Shown here: positions 49,442 through 58,209 of the stretch, in pieces | Position numbering within the stretch: the stretch's first letter is position 1 | How the letters are laid out: each line of letters begins with the position of its first letter | NCBI GenBank assembly: GCA_029262835.1 | Contig: JAJCYQ010000043.1 | Location: 1 to 64,000 of the forward strand | Source of the DNA: Bacteroidota bacterium | Lineage (GTDB): Bacteria; Bacteroidota; Rhodothermia; Rhodothermales; UBA10348 | Direction of reading: 5' to 3' | DNA: 64,000 bases | Made by a program: the position numbers and the translations under genes | The notes under the pieces: generated by a model | Seen by the model: the letters and a program-made list of their open reading frames with translations, nothing else | Databases searched by the model: none | Told to the model about the DNA's origin: nothing

Positions 49442-50995
49442 TCAGCGCAGCGGGATCGTGTCCACGCGGCGGTGCTGACCGGCACCTTCTTTCTTGCTCG
49501 TACCGGCGGCGCGACCCATTGGCTGCAGCACCAGACGGCTTGCCGCCACACCATTGTCCACGTAGAACTGCTCGGCAGCCCGGGCGCGGTCCTCGCTGAG
49601 TTCCTGTGCGCGGCGCTCACCCGGAGCCGCCCATCCTTCGAGGCGGGCATTCAGGTTCGGGCACTCAAGCAGGATTTCGAGGTTCTCGCTCAGCGCAGCG
49701 CGTGCGTCAGCCGAGAGGTCCGACGAGTTGTGCGCGAAGAACGCCGGGTTCATCTCCGTAACATCTCGGCAAATAGCGGCTTCGAACGGAACGACGGTAA
49801 TCGTCATGGTCCGGCTGACCGTGCCTGCGCAGTTGGTGACTTCGAGCGTCACCGTGTAGGTGCCCGCCCGCTCGTACCGGTGCGTGGCCATGGCTCCCGT
49901 ACCCGTCGTGCCGTCACCGAAGTTCCAGCGGTAGCTCGTCGCGTCGCTTCCTGACACGGTGGACGAAAAGCGGACATCCGTCTGCGTATCCGGGTTCATG
50001 TTCGATGCGCGCATGCCCGTAATCTGTGCTTCCTCGCACGGCTCTGTCACCGTAACCGGGCACTCGGCCGATGCGCTGCCTTTGCCGTTTCCGTTCGTTG
50101 CGGTCAGCGAGACCATGAATTCGCCCGCTCGATTGAACGTATGCGTGGCCGTGGGACCCTGTGCCGAGGCGCCGTCGCCGAAGCTCCAGCGGTAATTCAC
50201 CGGCTGCGTGGCATTTTCATTCGCCGAGCCCGTGAACGTCATGGGAACGCCCGTGTTGAACTCGTCCGTGGGGCAGATGACGGAAACCGTCTCCACCGGG
50301 TTGAACCGCTTCAGGTTGACCTGCAGGCCGGCCGTATGGGCGCCCAGGAATTCGATATCCGTGAACGCATTGTAATCCCGGCCATCCACATTGTCGTCTG
50401 GCAGGCGGGCATCGAGACTCGTCTGAACGAAGAACGACGTGGACGGGTTGAGCATGAAGTCGAGGCCGAAGCCCGCTCCAACGCCGCCGGTAAGCAGACC
50501 CGTTTCCACGTCACAGGCGCCGACGACGTTCGCGGCGCACGCGTCGCTGAACGTGGTGACATCACCACCGCCGACCGAAATCATACCAAACCAGTAGGGC
50601 GCAATTTTCCTGTCACTCAGGAGTTGCCGCCCGACGAGACTCACCGTCCAGCGCGTGGATTCGTGGCCATCAAGCGAAACGTCTGTATTGGCCTCAAAGT
50701 CACTGATCTGGTTGAAGTTGCCGTAGCTGTAGGCGAGGCCGAGGCTGTACCGGGGGCTGAAGCGCCAGCCGATTTCGCCGCCTACGTTGTACGGGAAGGA
50801 ATCTTCGAAAATGTCCCCGTCAAAGTTGAACGGTGACTGCTCGTTATCCCCCAGATACCAGGAAAGTCCGACGTGAGGCCGGATATACAGGGTTTTATCA
50901 CCCCGCTCCACCTGCGCGTCGGCAGACAGGGGGGCAATCAGTAGAATAAACAGGGCGGTCAGAAGGCCCGACGCAAATAGTAGTGGGTGTTTCAT
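49442..50995 (-). CDS. OmpA-family outer-membrane protein with two PKD domains
   Basis: This 517-residue protein has a signal peptide (to about 27). An N-terminal outer-membrane beta-barrel-like region follows (about 30-255: LYIRPHVGLSWYLGDN, GGEIGWRFSPRYSLGLAYSYGNF). Then come two PKD domains (YRWSFGDGASAQGPTATHTF and YRWNFGDGTTGTGAMATHRY) and a C-terminal OmpA peptidoglycan-binding domain, in which LEGWAAPGERRAQELSEDRARA replaces the usual GHTD stretch. It would link the outer membrane to the cell wall. The peptidoglycan-binding aspartate and arginine pattern is partly altered. Confidence 0.88.
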   Translation of the reverse strand: MKHPLLFASGLLTALFILLIAPLSADAQVERGDKTLYIRPHVGLSWYLGDNEQSPFNFDGDIFEDSFPYNVGGEIGWRFSPRYSLGLAYSYGNFNQISDFEANTDVSLDGHESTRWTVSLVGRQLLSDRKIAPYWFGMISVGGGDVTTFSDACAANVVGACDVETGLLTGGVGAGFGLDFMLNPSTSFFVQTSLDARLPDDNVDGRDYNAFTDIEFLGAHTAGLQVNLKRFNPVETVSVICPTDEFNTGVPMTFTGSANENATQPVNYRWSFGDGASAQGPTATHTFNRAGEFMVSLTATNGNGKGSASAECPVTVTEPCEEAQITGMRASNMNPDTQTDVRFSSTVSGSDATSYRWNFGDGTTGTGAMATHRYERAGTYTVTLEVTNCAGTVSRTMTITVVPFEAAICRDVTEMNPAFFAHNSSDLSADARAALSENLEILLECPNLNARLEGWAAPGERRAQELSEDRARAAEQFYVDNGVAASRLVLQPMGRAAGTSKKEGAGQHRRVDTIPLR

Positions 50996-51046
50996 CGTGG
51001 TGCTGGTATTGTGTAGCTATGGGAGGGAAGAACCGTCCCCAAGTTC

Positions 51047-51085
51047 CAAATATACACAAGCAGAGTTACCAGGATAATATTATCC
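51047..51085 (-). promoter_or_regulatory. Candidate ompA promoter region with palindrome
   Basis: The minus strand carries TATATTTG (51047-51054), a TAnnTTTG match 52 bases before the OmpA ATG. A perfect 14-bp palindrome GGATAATATTATCC (51072-51085) lies 18 bases further upstream. The palindrome could be an operator or a -33-region element. Confidence 0.4.
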
Positions 51086-51160
51086 CATGAATTGTAACGA
51101 GACGTGCATCATGCACACACGTCCGATACCGTTCACCGATCACTTGCCCCGGGCTGGCGC

Positions 51161-52435
51161 TCAGCGCTGGCGAATGGGCTGGTAACTGCGCTCTGTGCTC
51201 CCTGTATAAATCTGGCGCGGCCGGTAAATACGGGTCGCCGGATCCTTCTTCATTTCAAGCCACTGGGCAATCCATCCGGGCAGACGGCCGAGGGCAAACA
51301 TGACGGTGAACATGTTCGTCGGAATGCCCATGGCGCGGTAAATAATACCGGAATAGAAGTCCACGTTGGGATAGAGTTTTCGCTCGACGAAGAACTCGTC
51401 CTCGAGCGCAATCCGCTCCAGTTCACGGGCAATATCGAGCAGCGGGTCGTCCACGCCGAGCTGATCGAGCACTTCGGATGCCTTCTGCTTGATGACGCGG
51501 GCGCGGGGGTCGAAATTTTTGTACACACGGTGTCCGAAGCCCATGAGCCGGAAATCCGAGTCCTTGTCCTTGGCCATGTCCACGTACTTGGCAATGTTGC
51601 GCCCGTCATTCTCAATCTGCTCGAGCATCTCGATGACCGCCTGGTTCGCGCCGCCATGCAGTGGCCCAGAAAGTGCCTGGATGCCGGCCGATATGGATGA
51701 GAACAGATCCGCGCCGGAGCTGCCCACCATGCGCACCGTGGACGTGGAACAATTCTGCTCATGATCGGCATGCAGGATGAGCAGCATGTCGAGTGTTTTT
51801 GTAAGCAGCGGATCAATGTCGTACTTCTCTGCCGGGACGGCGAACATCATATGCAGGAAATCGCCTGCATAGGAATGATCATTGCAGGGGTATATGTATG
51901 GCTGGCCGACGGACTTCTTGTAAGCAAATGCTGCAATTGTATTGAGCTTTGCAATCAGTCGGATGATGTTCAGGTTCAGGTCATCATCGGTGTTGGCTAC
52001 CGGATAGTAGGCCGCAAGAGATGCCACGATTGTACTGAGCACGCTCATGGGCGGAGCGCTCGGCGGATAGCCTTCGAAGAACTTCTTCATGTCCTCGTGG
52101 AGCAGGCTGTGGCGCCGGAGCTGTCGGCGGAAAGATTCCAGCTCACCGGCCGTCGGCAGATCGCCGTAGATGAGCAGGTAGGCCACTTCGGTAAAGGTGG
52201 ACTTCTCGGCCAGCTCCTCGATCGAGTAGCCACGGTATCGGAGAATGCCCTTCTCGCCGTCGATGAACGTGATCGCGCTCTCGCACGAACCTGTGTTGGC
52301 AAACCCCGGATCCATCGTAATAACCCCTGTTTTGGGGCGTAGCGTCTTGATCCCGATGGCCACCTCGTTCTCGGTGCCTTTCGTGAGCGGCAGTTCCAGT
52401 GTCTGGTCCTGAACGTGAAGTGTTGCGTTGTCCAT
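51161..52435 (-). CDS. gltA: Citrate synthase
   Basis: GltA condenses oxaloacetate and acetyl-CoA, the entry step of the TCA cycle. The 424-residue protein from MDNATLHVQ is the long, type II-like form with an N-terminal beta-rich extension. Visible sites are FIDGEKGILRYRGYSIEELA, the catalytic histidine in GPLHGGANQAV, MGFGHRVYKNFDPRA with the second histidine, and the catalytic aspartate in NVDFYSGIIYRAMG. Upstream in-frame codons to 52531 look non-coding. The gene is divergent from the uracil-DNA glycosylase-like gene. Confidence 0.96.
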   Translation of the reverse strand: MDNATLHVQDQTLELPLTKGTENEVAIGIKTLRPKTGVITMDPGFANTGSCESAITFIDGEKGILRYRGYSIEELAEKSTFTEVAYLLIYGDLPTAGELESFRRQLRRHSLLHEDMKKFFEGYPPSAPPMSVLSTIVASLAAYYPVANTDDDLNLNIIRLIAKLNTIAAFAYKKSVGQPYIYPCNDHSYAGDFLHMMFAVPAEKYDIDPLLTKTLDMLLILHADHEQNCSTSTVRMVGSSGADLFSSISAGIQALSGPLHGGANQAVIEMLEQIENDGRNIAKYVDMAKDKDSDFRLMGFGHRVYKNFDPRARVIKQKASEVLDQLGVDDPLLDIARELERIALEDEFFVERKLYPNVDFYSGIIYRAMGIPTNMFTVMFALGRLPGWIAQWLEMKKDPATRIYRPRQIYTGSTERSYQPIRQR

Positions 52436-52568
52436 GGGGCGTCTCCGGTCTATGTCCATCCTTGGCGAATTACGTACAGGGCAGATTAACGCTGTACATT
52501 CAAAAATGAACCCGGATTGTTCGATCTGCAAGGAAAATTCGTCTCAACCTGCTGCGTATCATGGAGTC

Positions 52569-53243
52569 ATGGATGCGGACGCCCTTATATCCCTGTTTCG
52601 TCGACGGCTCTATACAGAGGCGGGACAGGCCCTGCTGTTCAATCCCTACGTGGACCGTGATCCAGACGAGGACGGCGACGACGCCGTGCCCATCCGGCGC
52701 GCCAATCTGGAAGCCTATGTCCGCGACCGAACCCGTTCGCCGCGGGTACTGCTTCTTGCAGAAGCCCCTGGTCCGTGGGGATGCCGGTTCTCGGGCGTCC
52801 CGATAACGAGCGAGGCGCAGCTCGTGGACCCTGGTTTTCCGATCTCTGGGCGGCCCTCAAGCCGGCGCGACGTGCCCCACGCCGAATACAGCGCATCCAT
52901 CTACTGGCGCATCCTGGCGCCGTATCACGAAGAGATCTTTACCTGGAATGCTGTGCCGTGCCACCCTTTCAAAAAGGGCAAGCCCCTGTCCATTCGCACG
53001 CCCCGCGTGTCGGAAATCAAGTACTTCCTCCCACTTGTGGAGGGCGTGGTCCAGGCGGTTGGCGCCGAACATCTGGTTGCGGTTGGCCGCAAGGCCGAGC
53101 GGGCATTCCACGAACTGGGCCTTGACTGCACGTACGTGCGGCATCCGTCGCAGGGCGGGGCGGCCTTGTTTGAATCCGGCATCCGTCGCATCTTGACGCC
53201 CGATTCGGATTTTCCCGGGACACCCCGCCAGCACGATGAATGA
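52569..53243 (+). CDS. Uracil-DNA glycosylase superfamily protein
   Basis: This 224-residue protein resembles a UDG-superfamily branch with the motif RVLLLAEAPGPWGCRFSGVPITSE (about 57-80, equivalent to motif 1) and a late motif YVRHPSQGG (histidine of motif 2). The nucleotide-binding pocket lies between. It would remove uracil or a related base from DNA. The start is uncertain: the ATG at 52569 gives the family-like N terminus, while an ATG at 52506 adds 21 residues with a CxxC pair. It overlaps rarA by 8 bases, a DNA-maintenance pairing. Confidence 0.78.
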   Translation: MDADALISLFRRRLYTEAGQALLFNPYVDRDPDEDGDDAVPIRRANLEAYVRDRTRSPRVLLLAEAPGPWGCRFSGVPITSEAQLVDPGFPISGRPSSRRDVPHAEYSASIYWRILAPYHEEIFTWNAVPCHPFKKGKPLSIRTPRVSEIKYFLPLVEGVVQAVGAEHLVAVGRKAERAFHELGLDCTYVRHPSQGGAALFESGIRRILTPDSDFPGTPRQHDE

Positions 53244-54612
53244 TGATCTGTTCGATGCATCGACCCGCGATTTCATGAAAAGCCGCGCCCCGCTTGCCGA
53301 TCGCATGCGGCCGCAGACGCTCCATGAATTCGCTGGGCAGGAGCACATTCTGGGCCAGGGGCGCATGCTGCGCCGGGCCATTGAGGCCGACCGGATTTCG
53401 TCGCTCATTTTCTATGGGCCGCCGGGCACCGGCAAGACGACATTGGCGCGGATCATTGCCAACACGACCCGCTCGGCGTTTGAGACCATGAACGCGGTAC
53501 TTGCGGGCGTGAAGGACATCCGCGCGGCCATTGGTCGGGCCGAGGAGCGGCTGCGCCTGCACGGCCAGCGGACCATCCTGTTTATTGACGAGGTGCACCG
53601 GTTCAACAAGGCGCAGCAGGATGCCCTTTTGCCGCACGTGGAAAACGGGACGGTTACGCTGATCGGAGCCACGACCGAGAATCCGTACTTCGAAGTCATC
53701 AAGGCGCTCGTGTCGCGCAGCCGGATATTCGAGCTCAAGTCGCTCACCGAAGCCGATCTGCATGGGGTCATTCGCCGTGCGCTGGCCGAAGGGGAGCGCG
53801 GGTACGGAGGGCTCAACGTGCGTCTCGACGCGGATGCTGCCGAGCACCTGGTCTCGACGTCCAATGGCGATGCGCGCTCGCTGCTCAATGCGCTCGAGCT
53901 GGCCGTTGAGACGACCGCGGAGGACGACGCTGGCGTGCGGCATATTACGCTGGATGTGGCCGAGGAGTCGATCCAGAAGCGTGCGGTGCTCTACGACAAG
54001 GAGGGCGATGCCCACTACGATACGATCAGTGCGTTCATCAAGAGCCTGCGCGGATCCGATCCCGATGCGTCGCTCTATTGGATGGCGCGCATGCTCTATG
54101 CCGGCGAGGACCCCCGCTTTATTATAAGGCGCATGATGATTTTTGCGGCGGAGGACATCGGGCTGGCCGATCCGCGGGCCATACAGATAACGACGGCGTG
54201 CGCCCAGGCTTTCGACTACGTGGGGCTTCCGGAAGGCCGATTCCACCTGGCCGAGTGCTGCCTGTACCTGGCGACCGCGCCCAAAAGCAACAGCACGTAT
54301 GCTTTTTTCGACGCCATCGGGCATGTGGCCCGCGAACAGACTGGCGACGTTCCCGATCCGCTCAAGGATGGCAGTCGGGATGCCAAGGGGCTGGGGCATG
54401 GGGAAGGCTACCTCTACCCGCATGCGTACCGGAATCACTATGTGCCGCAACAATATCTGCCGGACGGTATGCAGGGTACGTATTTTTACTCGCCTTCCGA
54501 CGTAGGGTATGAGCGCACAATTCAGGAGCGCATGGAATATCTTCGCGGTCGTGACGCCGAGGAAACCCTCGAGCGCCGCATCCGGCAATATGGTAGTGAC
54601 GAGACGGATTGA
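53236..54612 (+). CDS. rarA: Replication-associated recombination protein A (RarA/MgsA)
   Basis: RarA is an AAA+ ATPase that acts at stalled replication forks. The 458-residue protein shows PLADRMRPQTLHEFAGQEHILG, Walker A GPPGTGKTT at about 61-69, Walker B ILFIDEVHRFNKAQQD, sensor 1 LIGATTENPYFEV and sensor 2 GDARSLLNALE. The C-terminal tetramerisation/MgsA domain follows (DPDASLYWMARMLYAGEDPRF, EDIGLADP, PKSNSTYAFFDAI, GYLYPHAYRNHYVPQQYLPD). Length and order are normal. Confidence 0.95.
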   Translation: MNDDLFDASTRDFMKSRAPLADRMRPQTLHEFAGQEHILGQGRMLRRAIEADRISSLIFYGPPGTGKTTLARIIANTTRSAFETMNAVLAGVKDIRAAIGRAEERLRLHGQRTILFIDEVHRFNKAQQDALLPHVENGTVTLIGATTENPYFEVIKALVSRSRIFELKSLTEADLHGVIRRALAEGERGYGGLNVRLDADAAEHLVSTSNGDARSLLNALELAVETTAEDDAGVRHITLDVAEESIQKRAVLYDKEGDAHYDTISAFIKSLRGSDPDASLYWMARMLYAGEDPRFIIRRMMIFAAEDIGLADPRAIQITTACAQAFDYVGLPEGRFHLAECCLYLATAPKSNSTYAFFDAIGHVAREQTGDVPDPLKDGSRDAKGLGHGEGYLYPHAYRNHYVPQQYLPDGMQGTYFYSPSDVGYERTIQERMEYLRGRDAEETLERRIRQYGSDETD

Positions 54613-54615
54613 CGC

Positions 54616-55200
54616 ATGCCTCTTCTTCTTCGCATAGCCGATGGCATTGACCGCTTCCAGGAGCGGTTCGGACGCGTGCTCGTGTGGCTCTCGGTCCTCA
54701 TGGTGCTGGTCGGCGCGCTCAACGCGGTGGCCCGCTATACCGACCGATTCACCGGTTTCGGGCTCAGTTCGAACATGTGGCTCGAATTGCAGTGGTACCT
54801 GTTCAGCCTGCTGTTTCTGCTCGGGGCGGCGTGGACGCTCAAGGAAGATGCGCACGTGCGCGTCGATGTGTTCTATGGACGGTTGTCGGCACGGGGCAAG
54901 GCGTGGGTATACATGTTGGGGACTGTGTTTCTGATGCTGCCGTTCTGCGGGCTCATGCTCTGGTCCGCGTGGCCTGCCGTTGTGAACTCGTGGGCGGTCC
55001 TCGAGGCCTCGCCGGACCCCGGAGGCCTGCCGCGCTATCCCATCAAGACGGTCATACCGGTCGCGTTTCTGCTTCTGGTGCTGCAGGGGGTTTCGCTCTT
55101 TGCGCGTAGCCTGGGCGTGATCCTGGGCGCCAACGTGGACGAATTCGAGGATGAATCGGCGCATGGCTCCGCTCACCCGACACCAGGGGGAGGCGCATGA
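54616..55200 (+). CDS. dctQ: TRAP transporter small permease (DctQ)
   Basis: This 194-residue protein has four hydrophobic helices (about 25-42, 60-78, 98-120, 138-160) and the DctQ pattern: WLELQWYLFSLLFLLGAAWTLKEDAHVRVDVFYGRLS in helices 2-3. It forms the membrane part of a TRAP transporter with DctM; the genes overlap by 4 bases. The N-terminal helix and the acidic C-terminal tail are unremarkable. Confidence 0.9.
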   Translation: MPLLLRIADGIDRFQERFGRVLVWLSVLMVLVGALNAVARYTDRFTGFGLSSNMWLELQWYLFSLLFLLGAAWTLKEDAHVRVDVFYGRLSARGKAWVYMLGTVFLMLPFCGLMLWSAWPAVVNSWAVLEASPDPGGLPRYPIKTVIPVAFLLLVLQGVSLFARSLGVILGANVDEFEDESAHGSAHPTPGGGA

Positions 55201-56516
55201 ACGAGGACCTGCTGGCCCCCCTCATGTTCGTGGGCGCCTTCGTGCTCATTTTTACGGGTTTTCCGGTGGCGTTCGCACTCGGCGGGACGGCCCTCATTTT
55301 TGCGTTTATCGGCGTCGAGATGGGACTTCTTGACTGGCCGCTGCTATTGGCCATGCCCGACCGCACGTTCGGCATCATGTCGAATTTTGTCCTCCTGGCC
55401 GTCCCCTTCTTCATTTTCATGGGGACCATGCTCGAGAAGTCGCGCCTGGCGGACGACCTGTTGACCACGATTGGCCAGCTGTTCGGGCCGCTACGGGGCG
55501 GGCTGGCCCTCGCCGTGGTGTTCGTTGGGGCGCTGCTGGCGGCGGCGACGGGTGTCGTCGGGGCCAGCGTCGTCGCCATGGGGCTGATTTCGCTCCCGGT
55601 CATGATGCGCTACGGCTACGACAAACAACTCGCCGCCGGGTTCATTACGGCATCGGGCACGCTCGGCCAGATCATTCCGCCGTCGGTGGTGCTGATCGTG
55701 CTCGCCGATCAGATGGGGATTTCGGTCGGGGACCTGTTCTGGGGGGCGCTCGTTCCGGGGCTCATGCTCGCGGGGCTCTACGGCGTGTACGCCGTGTGTG
55801 TGGCCATTTTTCAGCCGCACCGCGCGCCGGCGCTCCCGCCAGACGCACGGCCTGCCAACCTGGGTCTGCTTTTTCGCCGCGTGCTGCTGGTGCTGCTGCC
55901 ACCTCTTGGGCTCATCCTCGTCGTTCTGGGGAGTATTTTCGCGGGGCTTGCGACGCCCACCGAGGCCGGCGCGCTGGGAGCGGTGGGCGCCATGGCACTC
56001 GCCGCAGTGAACGGGCGTCTGTCGTGGCGGGCCCTGCGCGAAACCATGGCCCGGACCACATCGCTGACCTCCATGGTCCTCTTCCTGCTCATTGGTTCGA
56101 CCGCGTTTGCGCTCGTGTTCCGCGGGCTGAACGGAGACCTCTGGATTGAACATTATCTCACAAATCTGCCGGGTGGCGTGATCGGCCTGTTGATCGTGGC
56201 CAACCTCGTGGTCTTCGTGCTCGGATTCTTCATCGACTTTTTCGAGATCGCCTTTATCGTCGTTCCGCTTCTTGTGCCTGCTGCCGCGCTGCTGGGCGTG
56301 GACCTCGTGTGGTTCGGCGTCATGCTCGGCATGAACCTGCAGATGTCCTTTCTCACGCCGCCATTCGGCTTTGCGCTCTTCTATCTACGGGGCGTCGCGC
56401 CTCCCGAAATAACGACGGGCGATATCTATCGGGGGGCCATCCCGTTCATCATCATCCAGATGATTGGCCTTGTGGCCATCATCATCTGGCCGGAACTCGT
56501 GACGTGGGAGTGGTAG
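55197..56516 (+). CDS. dctM: TRAP transporter large permease (DctM)
   Basis: This 439-residue protein has about twelve hydrophobic segments and DctM signatures: FLGFPVAFALG-like start (FTGFPVAFALGGTALIFAF), MFIFMGTMLEKS-like (PFFIFMGTMLEKSRLADDLL), the ASGTLGQIIPPSVVLIVLADQ motif near 158-178 and a C-terminal MQMSFLTPPFGFALFYLRG. It would use the sodium gradient to import an organic acid delivered by a periplasmic receptor. The likely receptor gene is DctP at 58210, on the other strand. Confidence 0.93.
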   Translation: MNEDLLAPLMFVGAFVLIFTGFPVAFALGGTALIFAFIGVEMGLLDWPLLLAMPDRTFGIMSNFVLLAVPFFIFMGTMLEKSRLADDLLTTIGQLFGPLRGGLALAVVFVGALLAAATGVVGASVVAMGLISLPVMMRYGYDKQLAAGFITASGTLGQIIPPSVVLIVLADQMGISVGDLFWGALVPGLMLAGLYGVYAVCVAIFQPHRAPALPPDARPANLGLLFRRVLLVLLPPLGLILVVLGSIFAGLATPTEAGALGAVGAMALAAVNGRLSWRALRETMARTTSLTSMVLFLLIGSTAFALVFRGLNGDLWIEHYLTNLPGGVIGLLIVANLVVFVLGFFIDFFEIAFIVVPLLVPAAALLGVDLVWFGVMLGMNLQMSFLTPPFGFALFYLRGVAPPEITTGDIYRGAIPFIIIQMIGLVAIIIWPELVTWEW

Positions 56517-56524
56517 GAGGGGGC

Positions 56525-57469
56525 ATGAGCACCATCGACTACCAATACATTCTCACGTCCATCCACGACAGGATGGTCCATGGCGCGGGCCCAACCGCAG
56601 AGGACATTTCCAGTGGCCATGTGGCGGCCTACATTCCAGAGCTGGCCTCGGTGGAGCCGGATCAGTTCGGGATGAGTCTCCAGTGCCTCGACGGCAGCGT
56701 GCACAGCGCGGGCCATGCCGACGTGGCGTTCTCCGTGCAGAGTATTGCCAAGGTGCCCGCACTGCTTCTGGCGCTGACCATTGACCCGGATGAAGTCTGG
56801 GAGCGGATGGATGTGGAGCCTTCCGGGAACGCGTTCAATTCGCTCTTCCAACTGGAGTACGAACAGGGTATTCCGCGCAATCCGCTCATCAATGCGGGCG
56901 CGCTTGTGGTGTGCGATATCCTGATTTCGGCGCTCAAGCGGCCGCTCGAGGAGCTGTACGCATTCGTGCACGCACTCTCGGGCGACCCGTCCATTTCGTG
57001 GAACGAGCGCGTGGCGCAGTCCGAGCGGGCGGCGAGCCATCGCAACGCGGCGCTCGTCAACCTGATGAAAGCCTTCGGCAATATCCACAACGAGCCGGAC
57101 GAGGTGCTCGATCTCTACGTGCGGCTGTGCGCGATGGAGATGACCTGCACGCAGCTGGCCTGTACGTTCGGCCTGCTCGCCAATGAGGGGCGCACGCTGC
57201 ACGATGGAAAGGCGCTCGCGCCGCCCGTCATGGTGCAGCGCGTGAATGCGGTCATGCAGACGTGTGGGTTTTACGACGAGGCGGGGGAATTCGCCTTCCG
57301 CGTCGGTCTTCCGGGCAAAAGTGGGGTTGGTGGCGGTATTGTGGCCATACACCCGCGCTATTATTCGGTGGCGGTCTGGAGTCCGCGCCTGAACGAGCGG
57401 GGCAACTCGCACCTGGGCATGCGCGCCCTTGAACTGCTGACGGCAGATATCGGGCACACGATTTTCTGA
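56525..57469 (+). CDS. glsA: Glutaminase A
   Basis: This 314-residue protein hydrolyses glutamine to glutamate and ammonia. It has the serine-dependent beta-lactamase-like fold: FSVQSIAKVPALLLAL with the SxxK nucleophile serine and lysine, EPSGNAFNSLFQLE, GIPRNPLINAGALVV, RNAALVNLMKAFGNI and GLPGKSGVGGGIVAIHP. A Shine-Dalgarno GGAGG lies 8 bases before the ATG. It starts 8 bases after dctM, so the permease and enzyme are probably co-expressed. Confidence 0.95.
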   Translation: MSTIDYQYILTSIHDRMVHGAGPTAEDISSGHVAAYIPELASVEPDQFGMSLQCLDGSVHSAGHADVAFSVQSIAKVPALLLALTIDPDEVWERMDVEPSGNAFNSLFQLEYEQGIPRNPLINAGALVVCDILISALKRPLEELYAFVHALSGDPSISWNERVAQSERAASHRNAALVNLMKAFGNIHNEPDEVLDLYVRLCAMEMTCTQLACTFGLLANEGRTLHDGKALAPPVMVQRVNAVMQTCGFYDEAGEFAFRVGLPGKSGVGGGIVAIHPRYYSVAVWSPRLNERGNSHLGMRALELLTADIGHTIF

Positions 57470-57509
57470 TCGGTGTGTCAGGCGGCGGCTGCTTCCGGCA
57501 CCGGCTGTG

Positions 57510-58199
57510 TCAGGACGCGGCGAGCGAAGCCAGAACGGCGGCGTCCAGGTGGTGCGCTCCCGCATGCGTGATGAGCCGCGCATTGCACCCGGCGCTCGTG
57601 AGGTCCGCTTCGGCCTCCTGCAGCCGCTCGGGCGCCACGATCCGGTCGTTTTCGCCCGCTACCAGGATGATTTCGCCCGTCTGGCGCAGGGCCTCCCACT
57701 CTTCCTCCGTCAAATCGCGCGCGTGGTCGCCGCCCCAGAGAATGAGGCGCTGGGCCGTAAACTGTCCGTTCCCGAGCCACCGGGTGGCCGTGGGGCAGCC
57801 CTGGCTGAATCCGATGACCGTTGTTTCCATGGATGGATGCGATGCTCCGGCTTCATTCTCCGCGGCTTGGCCGTCATTTTCCATCACGTCTTCGACGACG
57901 TCTTCCCAGAGGGCGTCCAGGTACGTGACCTGGTCCAGGATTTCATACTCGCGGCCGAGGCTCGTCATCCAACTGGCGCCGATTTCCCGTTTCCCGTGGT
58001 GGGTGTAGAAGTGCGAGAGGGCTTCCGGGCAGAGGAGGGCGCGGCCGGGGCGGGAAATCGGCGCCAGTTCATCGGCAAATGCCGGTGCCAGCTGCCCGTA
58101 TCCGTGCAGGCCGACCCAGAGCTCGGTCGTGCGCGCGCCGGGTTCGACGCGCAGGTCATAACGCGCGCTGCGCGCCGTCGGGAAGTGATGAATGGACAT
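57510..58199 (-). CDS. Phospholipase/carboxylesterase-type hydrolase
   Basis: This 229-residue alpha/beta hydrolase shows WVGLHGYGQ for the oxyanion region, the nucleophile motif GFSQGCPTATRW (the typical GFSQGG is GFSQGC here), an acid in AGENDRIVAPERL and the histidine in THAGAHHLD. The family cleaves short-chain or lysophospholipid esters. The insertion with repeated acidic residues (EDVVEDVMENDGQAAENEAG) is unusual. It is convergent with glsA and precedes the TRAP receptor gene. Confidence 0.8.
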   Translation of the reverse strand: MSIHHFPTARSARYDLRVEPGARTTELWVGLHGYGQLAPAFADELAPISRPGRALLCPEALSHFYTHHGKREIGASWMTSLGREYEILDQVTYLDALWEDVVEDVMENDGQAAENEAGASHPSMETTVIGFSQGCPTATRWLGNGQFTAQRLILWGGDHARDLTEEEWEALRQTGEIILVAGENDRIVAPERLQEAEADLTSAGCNARLITHAGAHHLDAAVLASLAAS

Positions 58200-58209
58200 G
58201 GGTTCTAAT

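Noticed and set aside
49187-49954. Plus-strand frame through the 24-bp repeat and the OmpA terminator
   Set aside because: It runs across a strong terminator hairpin and antisense to the OmpA domain; no protein features.
52474-52497. GTACAG-N12-CTGTAC inverted repeat between gltA and the UDG-like gene
   Set aside because: Only 6-bp arms and no promoter box nearby; such repeats are expected by chance, so it is not listed as a regulatory site.
53017-55176. 719-codon minus-strand frame opposite rarA and dctQ
   Set aside because: The longest shadow in the window, spanning two well-supported genes; no motifs or signal, and it crosses a gene boundary on the coding strand.
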